The notes beneath the pieces were generated by a model. It worked only from the letters and a program-made list of their open reading frames with translations. It was not told the origin of the DNA and did no database searches. A DNA stretch of 64,000 nucleotides, taken from positions 2,232,001-2,296,000 of the forward strand of contig JAFLBJ010000001.1 of the NCBI GenBank assembly GCA_017303415.1. Direction: 5' to 3'. The stretch comes from Chitinophagales bacterium (GTDB taxonomy: Bacteria > Bacteroidota > Bacteroidia > Chitinophagales > Chitinophagaceae). Of the stretch, positions 35,901 through 45,329 are shown piece by piece (the first letter of the stretch is position 1; every line of letters starts with the position of its first letter). The translations under genes were made by a program, and so were the position numbers.

Positions 35901-38123
35901 TTATTTTGACGGGTATTGCACCGTAACAGACGGGTTGGTTTCCACATTTATCTTGTCCACTTTTACCTCTTTGGCGGTTGTGCCATGGTGGGATCCACCT
36001 GTACCATGAACCTGGGCCAGGGTGGGGGCTATAACCAGGGAAACGATCGACATCAGCTTGATCAGGATGTTCATTGAAGGGCCGGAGGTGTCTTTAAACG
36101 GATCACCTACGGTATCACCTGTAACAGAGGCTTTATGTGGTTCTGATTTTTTGTAATAGGTTTCGCCATTGATCTCAACCCCTTTTTCAAATGATTTCTT
36201 GGCATTGTCCCATGCACCACCGGCATTATTTTGGAACATTCCCATTAACACACCACTCACCGTAGCACCGGCAAGAAATCCTCCCAATGCTTCGGGTCCG
36301 AGTACAAAGCCGATGATCAATGGGGAGATGATCGTGATAGCGCCAGGTGCAAGCATTTTCTTAATGGAGGCATCGGTAGAGATGGCCACGCATTTTTCGT
36401 ATTCCGGTTTTCCGGTTCCTTCCATGATACCCGGAATGGTTTTGAACTGGCGTCTTACCTCTTCCACCATGCTCATAGCGGCTTGTCCTACCGCCTGAAT
36501 TGCCAGAGAAGAGAATATGAAGGGTATCATACCTCCTACAAAGAGGGAGGCCAATACATCGGCTTTATAAATATCAATGCCATCAATACCTGCTACGCCA
36601 ACAAAAGCGGCAAAGAGTGCCAGGGCGGTGAGGGCAGCGGAGGCGATCGCAAATCCTTTACCAGTGGCTGCAGTTGTATTTCCTACAGCATCCAGTACGT
36701 CTGTTTTTTCGCGAACATCAGGAGGTAATTCGCTCATTTCAGCGATACCACCGGCATTATCAGCGATTGGCCCAAAGGCATCGATAGCCAATTGCATAGC
36801 TGTAGTGGCCATCATACCGGCTGCTGCAATGGCTACGCCATACAGGCCAGCACAGTAATAGGAGCCCCAGATACCACCGGCAAGAACCAGGATAGGTAAC
36901 ATGGTTGATTCCATGCCCACAGCGAGTCCGCCAATTACATTGGTGGCATGACCAGTACCCGATTGACGGACGATGGTCAATACCGGGCGTTTGCCCATGG
37001 CAGTATAGTATTCGGTAATGATGCTCATTAAGGTACCCACAACCAGACCTACGGCGATAGCGCCAAGGACACCCCATTTGGTAAAGTCATGACCACGCAG
37101 GGTCAGGGTTTCGGGAAGAATGAATTGCACCAGGAATATTGAAGCAATGGCGGTCAATACGATCGAGCCCCAGTTACCCATGTTCAGGGCCTTCTGGACA
37201 GTAGAGGTATTGATACCGGCATTTTCGGAGATACGAACAAACCAGGTTCCTACTATAGAGAAAAGTATACCTACGCCCGCGATCAGCATCGGGAGCAGGA
37301 TGGGGGATAATCCGCCAAACTGGTCATCATGGGCAATGGTTTCCTGACCAAGTACCATGGTGGCCAGAACGGTGGCTACATAGGATCCGAAAAGGTCGGC
37401 ACCCATACCTGCCACATCACCCACGTTGTCGCCTACGTTATCGGCAATGGTGGCGGGGTTGCGGGGATCATCTTCGGGGATACCGGCTTCTACTTTACCT
37501 ACGAGGTCAGCACCTACATCGGCCGCTTTGGTATAGATACCACCACCTACACGGGCAAAGAGGGCGATGGATTCGGCTCCTAATGAAAAACCGGTCAATA
37601 CTTCAATGGCACGGACCATTTCAGGACCATTTACCGAAGCACCATCCGGAACAAAGATCATTTTTAAGATAATGAACAGGCTACCCAATCCAAGTACGGC
37701 CAATCCGGCAACACCCAGTCCCATTACCGAACCTCCGGTAAAAGATACGTTCAGGGCTTTGCTCAGACTGGTACGGGCGGCCTGGGCCGTACGCACATTA
37801 CTCTTGGTAGCGATCCGCATACCGATATAACCTGCAGTAGCGCTAAATACAGCGCCAATGACAAAAGCGATGGAGATGGACCAGTGCGAACTGGGGTTTG
37901 CCGAAGCCATGATCCCTAACAGGATCGCCACGATCACAACAAAATAACCGAGGATCTTCCATTCGGCACGGAGAAAGGCCATAGCACCATTGGCAATATA
38001 GGTGCTGATCTCTTTCATACGGTCGGTGCCTGCATCCTGCTTAGCTACCCACTTGAATTTCACATAAGTGTAGAGAAGGCCGATCACGGCCATCAGGGGA
38101 ACGACGTAGATCAATTTATCCAT
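35901..38123 (-). CDS. hppA: Membrane-bound ion-pumping pyrophosphatase (K+-dependent type)
   Basis: 740 residues with about 16 hydrophobic segments. It hydrolyses pyrophosphate and exports H+ or Na+. The PPi site motif [13 protein letters not shown] is at ~200-212, followed by DNVGDNVGD. At the position that separates K+-dependent from K+-independent enzymes the sequence reads [10 protein letters not shown] (~479-488): alanine, not lysine, marks the K+-dependent class, which is often Na+-pumping. The pumped ion is not proven by this. A Thr/Gly/His-rich tail ([13 protein letters not shown]) sits at the C-terminus. Stand-alone gene with a good promoter and terminator. Confidence 0.95.
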   Translation of the reverse strand: MDKLIYVVPLMAVIGLLYTYVKFKWVAKQDAGTDRMKEISTYIANGAMAFLRAEWKILGYFVVIVAILLGIMASANPSSHWSISIAFVIGAVFSATAGYIGMRIATKSNVRTAQAARTSLSKALNVSFTGGSVMGLGVAGLAVLGLGSLFIILKMIFVPDGASVNGPEMVRAIEVLTGFSLGAESIALFARVGGGIYTKAADVGADLVGKVEAGIPEDDPRNPATIADNVGDNVGDVAGMGADLFGSYVATVLATMVLGQETIAHDDQFGGLSPILLPMLIAGVGILFSIVGTWFVRISENAGINTSTVQKALNMGNWGSIVLTAIASIFLVQFILPETLTLRGHDFTKWGVLGAIAVGLVVGTLMSIITEYYTAMGKRPVLTIVRQSGTGHATNVIGGLAVGMESTMLPILVLAGGIWGSYYCAGLYGVAIAAAGMMATTAMQLAIDAFGPIADNAGGIAEMSELPPDVREKTDVLDAVGNTTAATGKGFAIASAALTALALFAAFVGVAGIDGIDIYKADVLASLFVGGMIPFIFSSLAIQAVGQAAMSMVEEVRRQFKTIPGIMEGTGKPEYEKCVAISTDASIKKMLAPGAITIISPLIIGFVLGPEALGGFLAGATVSGVLMGMFQNNAGGAWDNAKKSFEKGVEINGETYYKKSEPHKASVTGDTVGDPFKDTSGPSMNILIKLMSIVSLVIAPTLAQVHGTGGSHHGTTAKEVKVDKINVETNPSVTVQYPSK

Positions 38124-38159
38124 AAACAGGTGGTTCTTAAACTACTTTTTAAAGGACGG

Positions 38160-38167
38160 CAAAGATA
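38160..38167 (-). promoter_or_regulatory. Putative -7 box of hppA
   Basis: TATCTTTG on the minus strand, a perfect TAnnTTTG match, 36 nt upstream of the hppA start. No clear -33 element. Confidence 0.5.
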
Positions 38168-38230
38168 GGGGTTGGAACCCGAAATTGGAAGCTGGCGCTC
38201 AGAATAATATAGATCGATTTTTTATTGGTT

Positions 38231-39763
38231 TTATAGCTCAATTATCCCCTCATCCGGACTGGTAAGCAGGGAATAGGCGGCACCGATATGGTCAATCAGG
38301 TCGCTGGCAATCAGGGAGGGTTCGGATCCGGTCTCTAAAGCCATGTCCCCGGCTAATCCATGAAGGAAAACCCCCAGCAGGGTCGCCTCCCCGGAGGTAT
38401 AGCCTTGTGCCAGTAACGCGGTCAGAATTCCGGTTAGGACATCGCCGCTACCGGCAGTGGCCATACCCGGGTTTCCGGTGGAATTGAACCAGGCTGAGCC
38501 GTCCGGCAGGGCGATAAAGCTATAATGACCTTTTAAAACAATATTCATTTGCCGCCGTTCAGCTACCTCTCGTGTTTTGGCTATCCGTTCAAAATCGTTG
38601 GCGGTTTTCCCAAAAAGCCGCTCCCATTCGCCCGGGTGTGGGGTTAGGATGGAATCGCGGGGTACAAATTCCCAGAGTTCAGGGTATTTTCCCAAAAGTG
38701 TCAAGGCATCGGCATCAATGACCATGGGCCGAAGATGGGTATTACATACCTGCCGAAACAGGTCCCTTTGTTTTTCTCCAAGCCCGATCGCTGGTCCGAT
38801 CCCCAACCCCTGGTGGTCAGCCAAAGGATAGTAACCTTCGATCTCATTGCCGGAACCACTCACCCTGACCATGGCTTCTGGGACCGCTATTTGAAGTATA
38901 TCCAGACCCGTAGCCGGTACATAGCAGGTTAGTTTCCCCGCACCAGACCGCAGGCAGGCCCTGGCCGCCAGTACAGCCGCACCCATGCTCCCGGTACTTC
39001 CGGCTAACAGGGAAGCATGACCGAAATTTCCTTTATGGGCATACCTGTCGCGTTTCTTTAACAAACCGGAGGCGATCTTGAGGGTAACCAGCGTAAATGC
39101 AGGCGTGGTGGTCTCTTCAAACCCGGGATGAAGACCGATATCCAATACGGTTACCTGACCAACATGAAGCCCGTTTTCCGGGACGAGCAGGGCAGGTTTC
39201 AGGGTTTGAAAACAAAGGGTATGAGTGGCCCAAATTGCGGTGTTTCCCTTTGAGGACTGGTCAACCGATAAGCCACTTGGTATATCGATGGAAATGATGG
39301 GGCAATTGGATGTATTGAGATGATGAACGAGGGCAGCGCTCAATCCCTCAAGAGGACGGTTCATTCCCGAGCCATACAAAGCATCTACTACCAGGGTCCC
39401 GATTGGTATAGTGGGAAATTGTGATTCTTCCTGAAGGAAATGAATATGTCCGTTGAGTGGATGTAGCCGTGCCAGATTGGTTTGAAAATCGGGAGTACCC
39501 AGGTTACCAAATTCAAGAATATACGTGGAGGTGGGAATTTTTCTGGATAATAATAACCGGGCCAGGGCCAGGCCATCACCACCATTGTTTCCTTTGCCAC
39601 AAAAAATAAATACCGGTGGAAAGGATGTCAGCAAACCTTCCTGTTCCATCCAGTCCAGACAGGCCTGAGCGGCCCTTTCCATCAGGTCAATGGAGGCTAC
39701 AGGTTCGTGGGTAATTGTATATTGATCCCACTGCCGGATTTGCTCCGCACGGTAGATCTTCAT
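38231..39763 (-). CDS. nnr: Bifunctional NAD(P)H-hydrate epimerase / ADP-dependent dehydratase
   Basis: 510 residues, the fused form. The N-terminal YjeF epimerase domain (~1-210; FCGKGNNGGDGLALAR is its nucleotide loop) interconverts R and S forms of damaged NAD(P)HX; the C-terminal ribokinase-like dehydratase (~225-505) restores NAD(P)H with ADP. The dehydratase motifs are present: GSTGSMGAAVLAARACLRSG, TPHPGEWERLF and the GSGDVLTGILTALLAQG active-site loop. Repair is a housekeeping function; no regulation is visible. Its neighbours are unrelated. Confidence 0.95.
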   Translation of the reverse strand: MKIYRAEQIRQWDQYTITHEPVASIDLMERAAQACLDWMEQEGLLTSFPPVFIFCGKGNNGGDGLALARLLLSRKIPTSTYILEFGNLGTPDFQTNLARLHPLNGHIHFLQEESQFPTIPIGTLVVDALYGSGMNRPLEGLSAALVHHLNTSNCPIISIDIPSGLSVDQSSKGNTAIWATHTLCFQTLKPALLVPENGLHVGQVTVLDIGLHPGFEETTTPAFTLVTLKIASGLLKKRDRYAHKGNFGHASLLAGSTGSMGAAVLAARACLRSGAGKLTCYVPATGLDILQIAVPEAMVRVSGSGNEIEGYYPLADHQGLGIGPAIGLGEKQRDLFRQVCNTHLRPMVIDADALTLLGKYPELWEFVPRDSILTPHPGEWERLFGKTANDFERIAKTREVAERRQMNIVLKGHYSFIALPDGSAWFNSTGNPGMATAGSGDVLTGILTALLAQGYTSGEATLLGVFLHGLAGDMALETGSEPSLIASDLIDHIGAAYSLLTSPDEGIIEL

Positions 39764-39857
39764 GGGAAATACGTTTCTTTAAAGTTGGGAAACTATTTCC
39801 AGAATCAATATGATTTTGTGTACTTCCTGGGACTATTCGGCCCGGGTGAAGGGAACA

Positions 39858-41093
39858 TTAATCCTTTTTGGCTACCAGGGGTGCCGGAGAGCCCATATCA
39901 CCCGGTTTTTCCTCGGCCTGAACCATCAGCGATTCTTCCCCTGCATCCTCCTCGTTGTCTTGCAGGTATTGACCAAAGATGTCATAGGCCTTACGCGCTG
40001 TGCGGTAAATATTGCTGTTGTATTTATTGCCTACAATGATGATCGTTACTTTTTCTTCCGGCAAATAAGCAAAGGCACTGTTATTCCCATGCCAACGGCC
40101 ATTGTGGTAATAAACGGTCTTCTTATTGGGAAGGGTGATCATTCTCCAGCCCAAACCATAATTATGCATCGAAGGTCTTTCCAGGCTATGGGGTGTAAGC
40201 GCCAATTGAAGCATGGAATCGTTGACAACCTCCTTGCCATGTACGGCGAGGCTCCATTTTAAAAGATCGGATGGGGTGCTGTAAATATTTTTATCTCCGT
40301 AAGTGTCATCGGCAAAATCAAGTCTCCACAAGGCGCCATTATATTGGAAACTTGGGGTGACCGTTGTTTCCATGTCGGGGGTATACACATATGTATCGGT
40401 CATACCCAGCGGCGTGAAGATCTTTTCCTTCATATAGACCGGATATGGTTGACCAGTGACCTTTTCAATGATCAGGGCAAGCAGGACATAATTCGTATTG
40501 CAATAGCTGAACCTTGAATTCGGTCTTGATTCCTTACCCGGTTTCATGCTATACAGTGCATCCAGTACGCCCTGGTTACTGATCCGGATTTGTTTGTTCC
40601 ATTTTCCTTTCTCCAAAAAATACAGGTAGTTGGGTATGCCGCTTCGATGCGTCAATAACAACCGAACCGTTACGCCGGGGTAAGGAAAACCCGGGAAGAA
40701 TTCTTCCAGCGGTTGATCCAGTTTTACCAGGCCTTGTTCTACCAATTGAAGCATGGCCATACCAGTCATGGTCTTTGACGTGGAGGCAATATGAAAAGCA
40801 GTATGCTCGTGAATGCTGTCTTTTTTACGCAGGTCAATCCGGCCATGATAGGTTTCATAAACCACTGTTGAATCCTTGGCCACGAGGATGGCTCCATTAA
40901 AGCCGCGTTGAAGCAGGTTGGCTTTCATAAAATCCGCAACCAGGTCATGATATTTTGCGTAGTTGGCGGTGGAGGCGGGATCGGTATAGGCCAGGGTGGG
41001 GGAGAGTGTATCAGGATGCTTGTCCCTTCCGGAGACCGTGCATCCTGCCCATATTATGCCCAGGAGGGCGGCTATAATCAGATTGTTTTTCAA
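39858..41093 (-). CDS. Beta-lactamase-fold serine hydrolase, lipoprotein
   Basis: 411 residues. Type II signal peptide with lipobox WAGC (Cys 18). The class C beta-lactamase/penicillin-binding fold is complete: SxxK at S104-K107 (ASTSKTMTG), Y197-x-N199 (SYCNTNY), and an HNG triad near 354 (YYHNGRWHG). Members include D-alanyl-D-alanine carboxypeptidases, esterases and peptidases; a true beta-lactamase is not implied. The BlaI/M56 pair 4 kb away is not linked to it by operon. The C-terminal ~25 residues are acidic and Lys-rich without a family match. Confidence 0.88.
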   Translation of the reverse strand: MKNNLIIAALLGIIWAGCTVSGRDKHPDTLSPTLAYTDPASTANYAKYHDLVADFMKANLLQRGFNGAILVAKDSTVVYETYHGRIDLRKKDSIHEHTAFHIASTSKTMTGMAMLQLVEQGLVKLDQPLEEFFPGFPYPGVTVRLLLTHRSGIPNYLYFLEKGKWNKQIRISNQGVLDALYSMKPGKESRPNSRFSYCNTNYVLLALIIEKVTGQPYPVYMKEKIFTPLGMTDTYVYTPDMETTVTPSFQYNGALWRLDFADDTYGDKNIYSTPSDLLKWSLAVHGKEVVNDSMLQLALTPHSLERPSMHNYGLGWRMITLPNKKTVYYHNGRWHGNNSAFAYLPEEKVTIIIVGNKYNSNIYRTARKAYDIFGQYLQDNEEDAGEESLMVQAEEKPGDMGSPAPLVAKKD

Positions 41094-41123
41094 AAGAAAA
41101 TGATTTTACAGTTGGACTTCCAA

Positions 41124-41131
41124 CAAATATA
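41124..41131 (-). promoter_or_regulatory. Putative -7 box of the serine hydrolase gene
   Basis: TATATTTG on the minus strand, a perfect TAnnTTTG match, 30 nt before the ATG. Confidence 0.45.
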
Positions 41132-41188
41132 ATGCTAAAGCCCTGTAAAACGAATGTTAGTAATACGTTTTTTCAATCGTAATTTCCG

Positions 41189-41196
41189 CATCTTTG
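41189..41196 (+). promoter_or_regulatory. Putative -7 box of serA
   Basis: CATCTTTG, one mismatch from TAnnTTTG, ends 8 nt before the serA ATG, implying a nearly leaderless mRNA. Confidence 0.35.
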
Positions 41197-41204
41197 CATG
41201 CATT

Positions 41205-42446
41205 ATGAGTACTTCACAGGGAAAAACAAGTTATCCCAAAGACAAGATCCGCATTTTATTCCTGGAGAATATCAGCGATACAGCGGTAAAGAATTTCAAA
41301 GTTCATGGTTATGACGGGGTTGAAAAAATCAGCAAGGCCCTGACCGAAGAAGAGCTGATCAAAGAGATCAGGGATGTTCATATTCTGGGTATTCGATCCA
41401 AGACTCAAATCACTGCCAGGGTATTGGAAGCGGCCAATAAATTACAAGCCATTGGCTGTTTTTGTATTGGGGTTAACCAGGTTGATTTGCGTAAAGCGAC
41501 TGAAAAAGGGGTAGTTGTTTTTAACGCCCCCTATTCCAATACACGATCGGTTGCAGAATTGGTCATCGGGCTGGCGATCATGTTGATCCGGCGTATACCC
41601 GATAAGAACAAAGCCGCTCATGAAGGCATCTGGATGAAAGATGCCAAAGGGAGTTTTGAACTCAGGGGAAAAACACTGGGAATTATCGGGTACGGAAACA
41701 TCGGAAGCCAGGTCAGTGTATTGGCTGAATCCATTGGCATGAAAGTGTTGTTTTATGATGTAGAGACCAAACTTCCATTGGGAAATGCCACGGATGCAAA
41801 ATCATTAAAGGAACTCGTCAGTAAATCGGATGTGATAACGCTTCATGTACCGGAGAACAGCCAGACACAAAATATCATCAATAAGAATTTATTAAAGCAT
41901 TTCAAAAAGGGTGCGATCCTGATCAACTATGCAAGAGGAACGGTAGTTGACCTCGAGGCTTTGCGCAAAGGCATACTTGATGGACATATTGGCGGCGCGG
42001 CGGTGGATGTTTTCCCCTGGGAACCCGAAAAAAATGGCGATCGTTTTCAAACACCTTTGCAAGATCTGCCCAATGTCATCCTGACCCCGCATATTGGTGG
42101 CTCTACCGAAGAAGCGCAACAAAATATCGGAGAAGATGTAAGCGCCAAATTGCACAATTACCTGGAGAAAGGAATCACCTTTGGCTCCCATACCGTTCCT
42201 GCTCTGGCCCTTCCCCCACAGGAAGGCGCGCACAGGATCCTCCATATTCACCGCAATGTACCGGGTGTACTCTCGGCCATCAACACCCAATTATCCAAAC
42301 ACAATATCAACATTGTTGGCCAATACCTGAAGACCAATGACAGCATCGGGTATGTGGTGCTGGATGTCGATAAGAATATCTCCGGCCGGGCCCTTACTTT
42401 ACTACGTGAGGTAAAAGAAACGATCAAAGTGAGAATGCTCTATTAG
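41205..42446 (+). CDS. serA: D-3-phosphoglycerate dehydrogenase with ACT domain
   Basis: 413 residues from ATG 41205; upstream in-frame codons lie in the promoter region. It oxidises 3-phosphoglycerate with NAD+, the first step of serine synthesis. The NAD-binding GYGNIGSQV fold is complete, with catalytic arginine in YARGTVVD, glutamate in VDVFPWEPEKN and histidine in TPHIGGSTEEA. The C-terminal ACT domain (ILHIHRNVPGVLSAINTQL) is the usual site of serine feedback. Length and domain order match the E. coli-type enzyme. Confidence 0.95.
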   Translation: MSTSQGKTSYPKDKIRILFLENISDTAVKNFKVHGYDGVEKISKALTEEELIKEIRDVHILGIRSKTQITARVLEAANKLQAIGCFCIGVNQVDLRKATEKGVVVFNAPYSNTRSVAELVIGLAIMLIRRIPDKNKAAHEGIWMKDAKGSFELRGKTLGIIGYGNIGSQVSVLAESIGMKVLFYDVETKLPLGNATDAKSLKELVSKSDVITLHVPENSQTQNIINKNLLKHFKKGAILINYARGTVVDLEALRKGILDGHIGGAAVDVFPWEPEKNGDRFQTPLQDLPNVILTPHIGGSTEEAQQNIGEDVSAKLHNYLEKGITFGSHTVPALALPPQEGAHRILHIHRNVPGVLSAINTQLSKHNINIVGQYLKTNDSIGYVVLDVDKNISGRALTLLREVKETIKVRMLY

Positions 42447-42520
42447 ACTGATAACGAATACCTAATTTCGATAGGTTATATCTACTATAATTTTAATTTC
42501 AATAATTATTGAAAATTTCA

Positions 42521-42528
42521 TAAATTTG
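42521..42528 (+). promoter_or_regulatory. Putative -7 box of the NDH-2 gene
   Basis: TAAATTTG, a perfect TAnnTTTG match, 19 nt before the ATG; TTTC at 42497-42500 could be a weak -33 element. Confidence 0.5.
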
Positions 42529-42547
42529 TGTCATAAAACCAAATGAC

Positions 42548-43822
42548 ATGAAAGTAGTGATTGCAGGGGGTGGATTTGGTGGTTTGCGATTGGCTCGGAA
42601 GTTGAACAATAAACCGGGAGTAGAGGTTTTGCTGGTAGACCGATTCAATTATCACCAGTTTCAGCCCTTATTTTATCAGGTGGCGACAGCCGGATTGGAT
42701 GCGAGCAATATTTCCTTTCCCTTGCGCAAGGCATTTCACAATAGCCGGAATGTCAAATTCCGATTGGCGGATATTCTGGAAATAAGGTCAGCAGGCAAGG
42801 TATTGGTGACCGACAAGGAAGAGATCAGTTATGATGTGTTGGTATTGGCAACAGGCGCGGATACAAATTTCTTTGGTAATAGTGGATTAGGGGAAAAGGC
42901 CTTTCCGATGAAGTCAACAGTGGAGGCTTTACAGATACGGCACCGGCTGATACAGAATTTTGAGGATGCCCTGCGGGTAACCGATCCCGAAGAATTGCAA
43001 CGGCTGATGAATATTGTAGTTGTAGGCGGGGGGCCAACCGGTGTTGAACTTTCGGGTGCCCTGGCTGAAATGAAACGCTACGTATTACCCAAGGATTATC
43101 CCGAATTGGATTTTACCAAGATGAATATCTACCTGCTTGAGGGTTCGGGAAAGACGCTCGGAACCATGTCTGAAGCCTCCTCCAGGCAATCCAAAGAATA
43201 TCTTGAAAAGCTGGGTGTTAACTTGTTAACCGGTACATTGGTTAAAGATTATGATGGGAAAGATGTTTTCCTGCAGGAAGGAGGAACAATTCCTTCCGGG
43301 TTAGTAATCTGGGCGGCAGGCATCAAGGGAAATGTACCAGGCGGTATCGGGGAAAATGAATTGGTCAGAGGAAACCGTATTCGTGTAAACCGTTATTGTG
43401 AGGTGGTAGGTCATGATGGAATATATGCAGTTGGAGACCTGGCCTATATGGAGACCCCGCTTTATCCCAATGGACATCCCCAGGTAGCACAAGGTGCGAT
43501 TCAGATGGCGGACCTTATTGCGGGGAATTTGTTGCGTGCCTTGAAAGGAAGAAGCGATAAAAAAGAGTTTGAATATGTAGACAAAGGATCCATGGCAACA
43601 GTGGGAAGGAACCTGGCAGTGGTTGACCTTTCAAAACCCAAATGGCATTTTGGTGGGTTTCCAGCCTGGATGGTGTGGATGGGCCTGCATCTGATGTTGA
43701 TCTTAGGTGTGAAGAACCGCCTGTTTGTTTTTCTCAACTGGCTGTATAATTATATTACTTACGACCAGAATTTGCGTTTGTTATTTCGGGAGTTTTATCG
43801 AGATAAGAAGGTTAGCCAATAG
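42548..43822 (+). CDS. ndh: Type II NADH dehydrogenase
   Basis: 424 residues. A two-dinucleotide-binding-domain flavoprotein: FAD GxGxxG at the start (VIAGGGFGGLRLARKL), NADH GxGxxG near 158 (VVVGGGPTGVELSGAL), and the second FAD motif GDLAYME. The last ~70 residues are amphipathic and hydrophobic (WMVWMGLHLMLILGV; FLNWLYNYITYDQN), the membrane anchor of NDH-2. It passes electrons from NADH to quinone without ion pumping. Confidence 0.9.
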   Translation: MKVVIAGGGFGGLRLARKLNNKPGVEVLLVDRFNYHQFQPLFYQVATAGLDASNISFPLRKAFHNSRNVKFRLADILEIRSAGKVLVTDKEEISYDVLVLATGADTNFFGNSGLGEKAFPMKSTVEALQIRHRLIQNFEDALRVTDPEELQRLMNIVVVGGGPTGVELSGALAEMKRYVLPKDYPELDFTKMNIYLLEGSGKTLGTMSEASSRQSKEYLEKLGVNLLTGTLVKDYDGKDVFLQEGGTIPSGLVIWAAGIKGNVPGGIGENELVRGNRIRVNRYCEVVGHDGIYAVGDLAYMETPLYPNGHPQVAQGAIQMADLIAGNLLRALKGRSDKKEFEYVDKGSMATVGRNLAVVDLSKPKWHFGGFPAWMVWMGLHLMLILGVKNRLFVFLNWLYNYITYDQNLRLLFREFYRDKKVSQ

Positions 43823-43836
43823 CTGTCAGCTATTAC

Positions 43837-44352
43837 CTAATGACCAATTTTCTTCAATATTTTTCTTCCTCTCGACCTGAACGCCGGTGTTTCAGCGTCC
43901 CATTGTGTTTCAATGATGGTGGCGAGTTCCTGTTTGATCTCGGGGTAGGTTTTGGAGAGGTTATCCAATACTGTGAGCGCAAAGGCTTTTACAGCGGCGG
44001 CCTCGTTGATACGCATGATATAATCAAAGCAGAGATTCATGATCTCCCCATGGTATTTTGCTGGGATATCAAGGTCTTGCATCAGGCGCAGGCTGTTTCT
44101 TTTCACTGCAACATGCACCAACGGATCCTGCATGAATTTGATCAGTTTACCCCAATGTTTATGTATAAGAGTGGGATGTGCCTCTACAGCATAGCTTACC
44201 GGCCAGGCAGCCCGTTGAATGACACGGTATTCCTTTCCTGTAAACAAGGTAAATAACTGGTCAAAACGCTTCTGGTCACTTCCGATCCATTTTACGATCC
44301 GGTTACACTGGGCCTTGGAGTGTTCAGCGAGAAGCGCTTCGCGGATATCCAT
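43837..44352 (-). CDS. HEAT-like helical protein, unknown function
   Basis: 171 residues, almost entirely helical, with repeats that read like HEAT/armadillo units (VIQRAAWPVSYAVE, HVAVKRNSLRLMQDL, NEAAAVKAFALTVLDN). No signal peptide or catalytic motif is visible, so it is probably a cytoplasmic protein-protein scaffold. It lies 12 bp downstream of the BI-1 gene on the same strand and is likely its operon partner. I do not recognise a named family. Confidence 0.6.
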   Translation of the reverse strand: MDIREALLAEHSKAQCNRIVKWIGSDQKRFDQLFTLFTGKEYRVIQRAAWPVSYAVEAHPTLIHKHWGKLIKFMQDPLVHVAVKRNSLRLMQDLDIPAKYHGEIMNLCFDYIMRINEAAAVKAFALTVLDNLSKTYPEIKQELATIIETQWDAETPAFRSRGRKILKKIGH

Positions 44353-44364
44353 ATAATAATTATA

Positions 44365-45102
44365 TCAATCCCGTCTTCCACCAAAAAGACGCAGCAACAT
44401 GAGGAACAGGTTAATGAAGTCAAGATAGAGGGTCAATGCACCCATGATGGAACGTTTGCGCACTTCAACGGCTGGGGTTCCTTCCATTTCAATGCCTTCA
44501 CCAATACGTTTCAGTTTTTGTACATCGTAAGCGGTCAGTCCGGTAAAGACCATGACACCGATAAAACTGATAATATAATCCATGGTACTGCTGCCCAGGA
44601 AGATATTGATCACAGAGGCGATAATGATACCGATCAGTCCCATAAACATGATCCGGCCAAAGGAGGTCAGGTCTTTTTTGGTGGTATATCCCATAAAGGC
44701 CATAACGCCGAACATAGCGGAGGCGGATAAAAAGCAGGCAACCACCGATCCGATGCTATATACAAGAAGAATAAATCCAAAAGTGATTCCATTGATGGCC
44801 GCATACACGAGGAACAAGGTCACCATAAGCGGTGCGGAAAGCCGGGAATATCCAAACGACATCAGTAATACAAAACCCAGTGGCGCAAACATGACGGCGT
44901 AGAAAAGGATCTTGTTACTGGCCAGTGCGACGATCCATTCCTGGTTATTGGCAAACATATAGGCGACCAGGGCAGATATCCCGAGCGCGATAAACATGAA
45001 CGTGAACACATTCGCCATGAAATTTTTAACGGTAGCTTGTTCGCCCACCTGGGGGAGAACTATTTGAGTCTGCTGCGAATGATTAGGCGATTGATAATCC
45101 AT
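44365..45102 (-). CDS. Bax inhibitor-1/YccA-family membrane protein
   Basis: 245 residues from ATG 45102; the family start MDYQSPNHSQQTQ fits better than the ATG 27 codons earlier. Seven transmembrane helices follow the cytosolic N-terminus (FMANVFTFMFIALGISALVAYMF is the first, quoted in part). The BI-1 signature acidic residues near the end are seen in GLTAYDVQKLKRIG. YccA-type proteins modulate FtsH proteolysis and BsYetJ leaks calcium with pH; the role here is not set. First gene of a pair with the HEAT-like gene. Confidence 0.9.
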   Translation of the reverse strand: MDYQSPNHSQQTQIVLPQVGEQATVKNFMANVFTFMFIALGISALVAYMFANNQEWIVALASNKILFYAVMFAPLGFVLLMSFGYSRLSAPLMVTLFLVYAAINGITFGFILLVYSIGSVVACFLSASAMFGVMAFMGYTTKKDLTSFGRIMFMGLIGIIIASVINIFLGSSTMDYIISFIGVMVFTGLTAYDVQKLKRIGEGIEMEGTPAVEVRKRSIMGALTLYLDFINLFLMLLRLFGGRRD

Positions 45103-45280
45103 CTGTAATGATTTATTTGATATAAAGATAGTTGATTTACGGGTTGTCTGAAAGCTCCTGCCAGCCACAGGCCACCCAGTCATAAATTTCTTATAATTTA
45201 TATTATGTTAAGTAGAAAAATCCTTCATATTACTACCCAATCCCTGTCTGAGTCATTTCAGGCTCCTGTCTGGGGAATAA

Positions 45281-45310
45281 AAAAGCCGGGTGATTACCCG
45301 GCTTTTGAAT
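45281..45310 (-). terminator. Terminator after the TPR protein gene
   Basis: Perfect 11-bp stem AAAAGCCGGGT/ACCCGGCTTTT (45281-45291 with 45296-45306) and a GATT loop. On the minus strand it is followed by a T-run. It closes the TPR gene 20 bp after its stop. Confidence 0.85.
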
Positions 45311-45329
45311 TATGTGGCACCCCTATCGT

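Noticed and set aside
39858..41093. Serine hydrolase as a beta-lactamase controlled by the BlaI/M56 pair
   Set aside because: It is 4 kb away, has its own promoter box without the candidate operator dyad, and the fold covers many non-lactamase enzymes.
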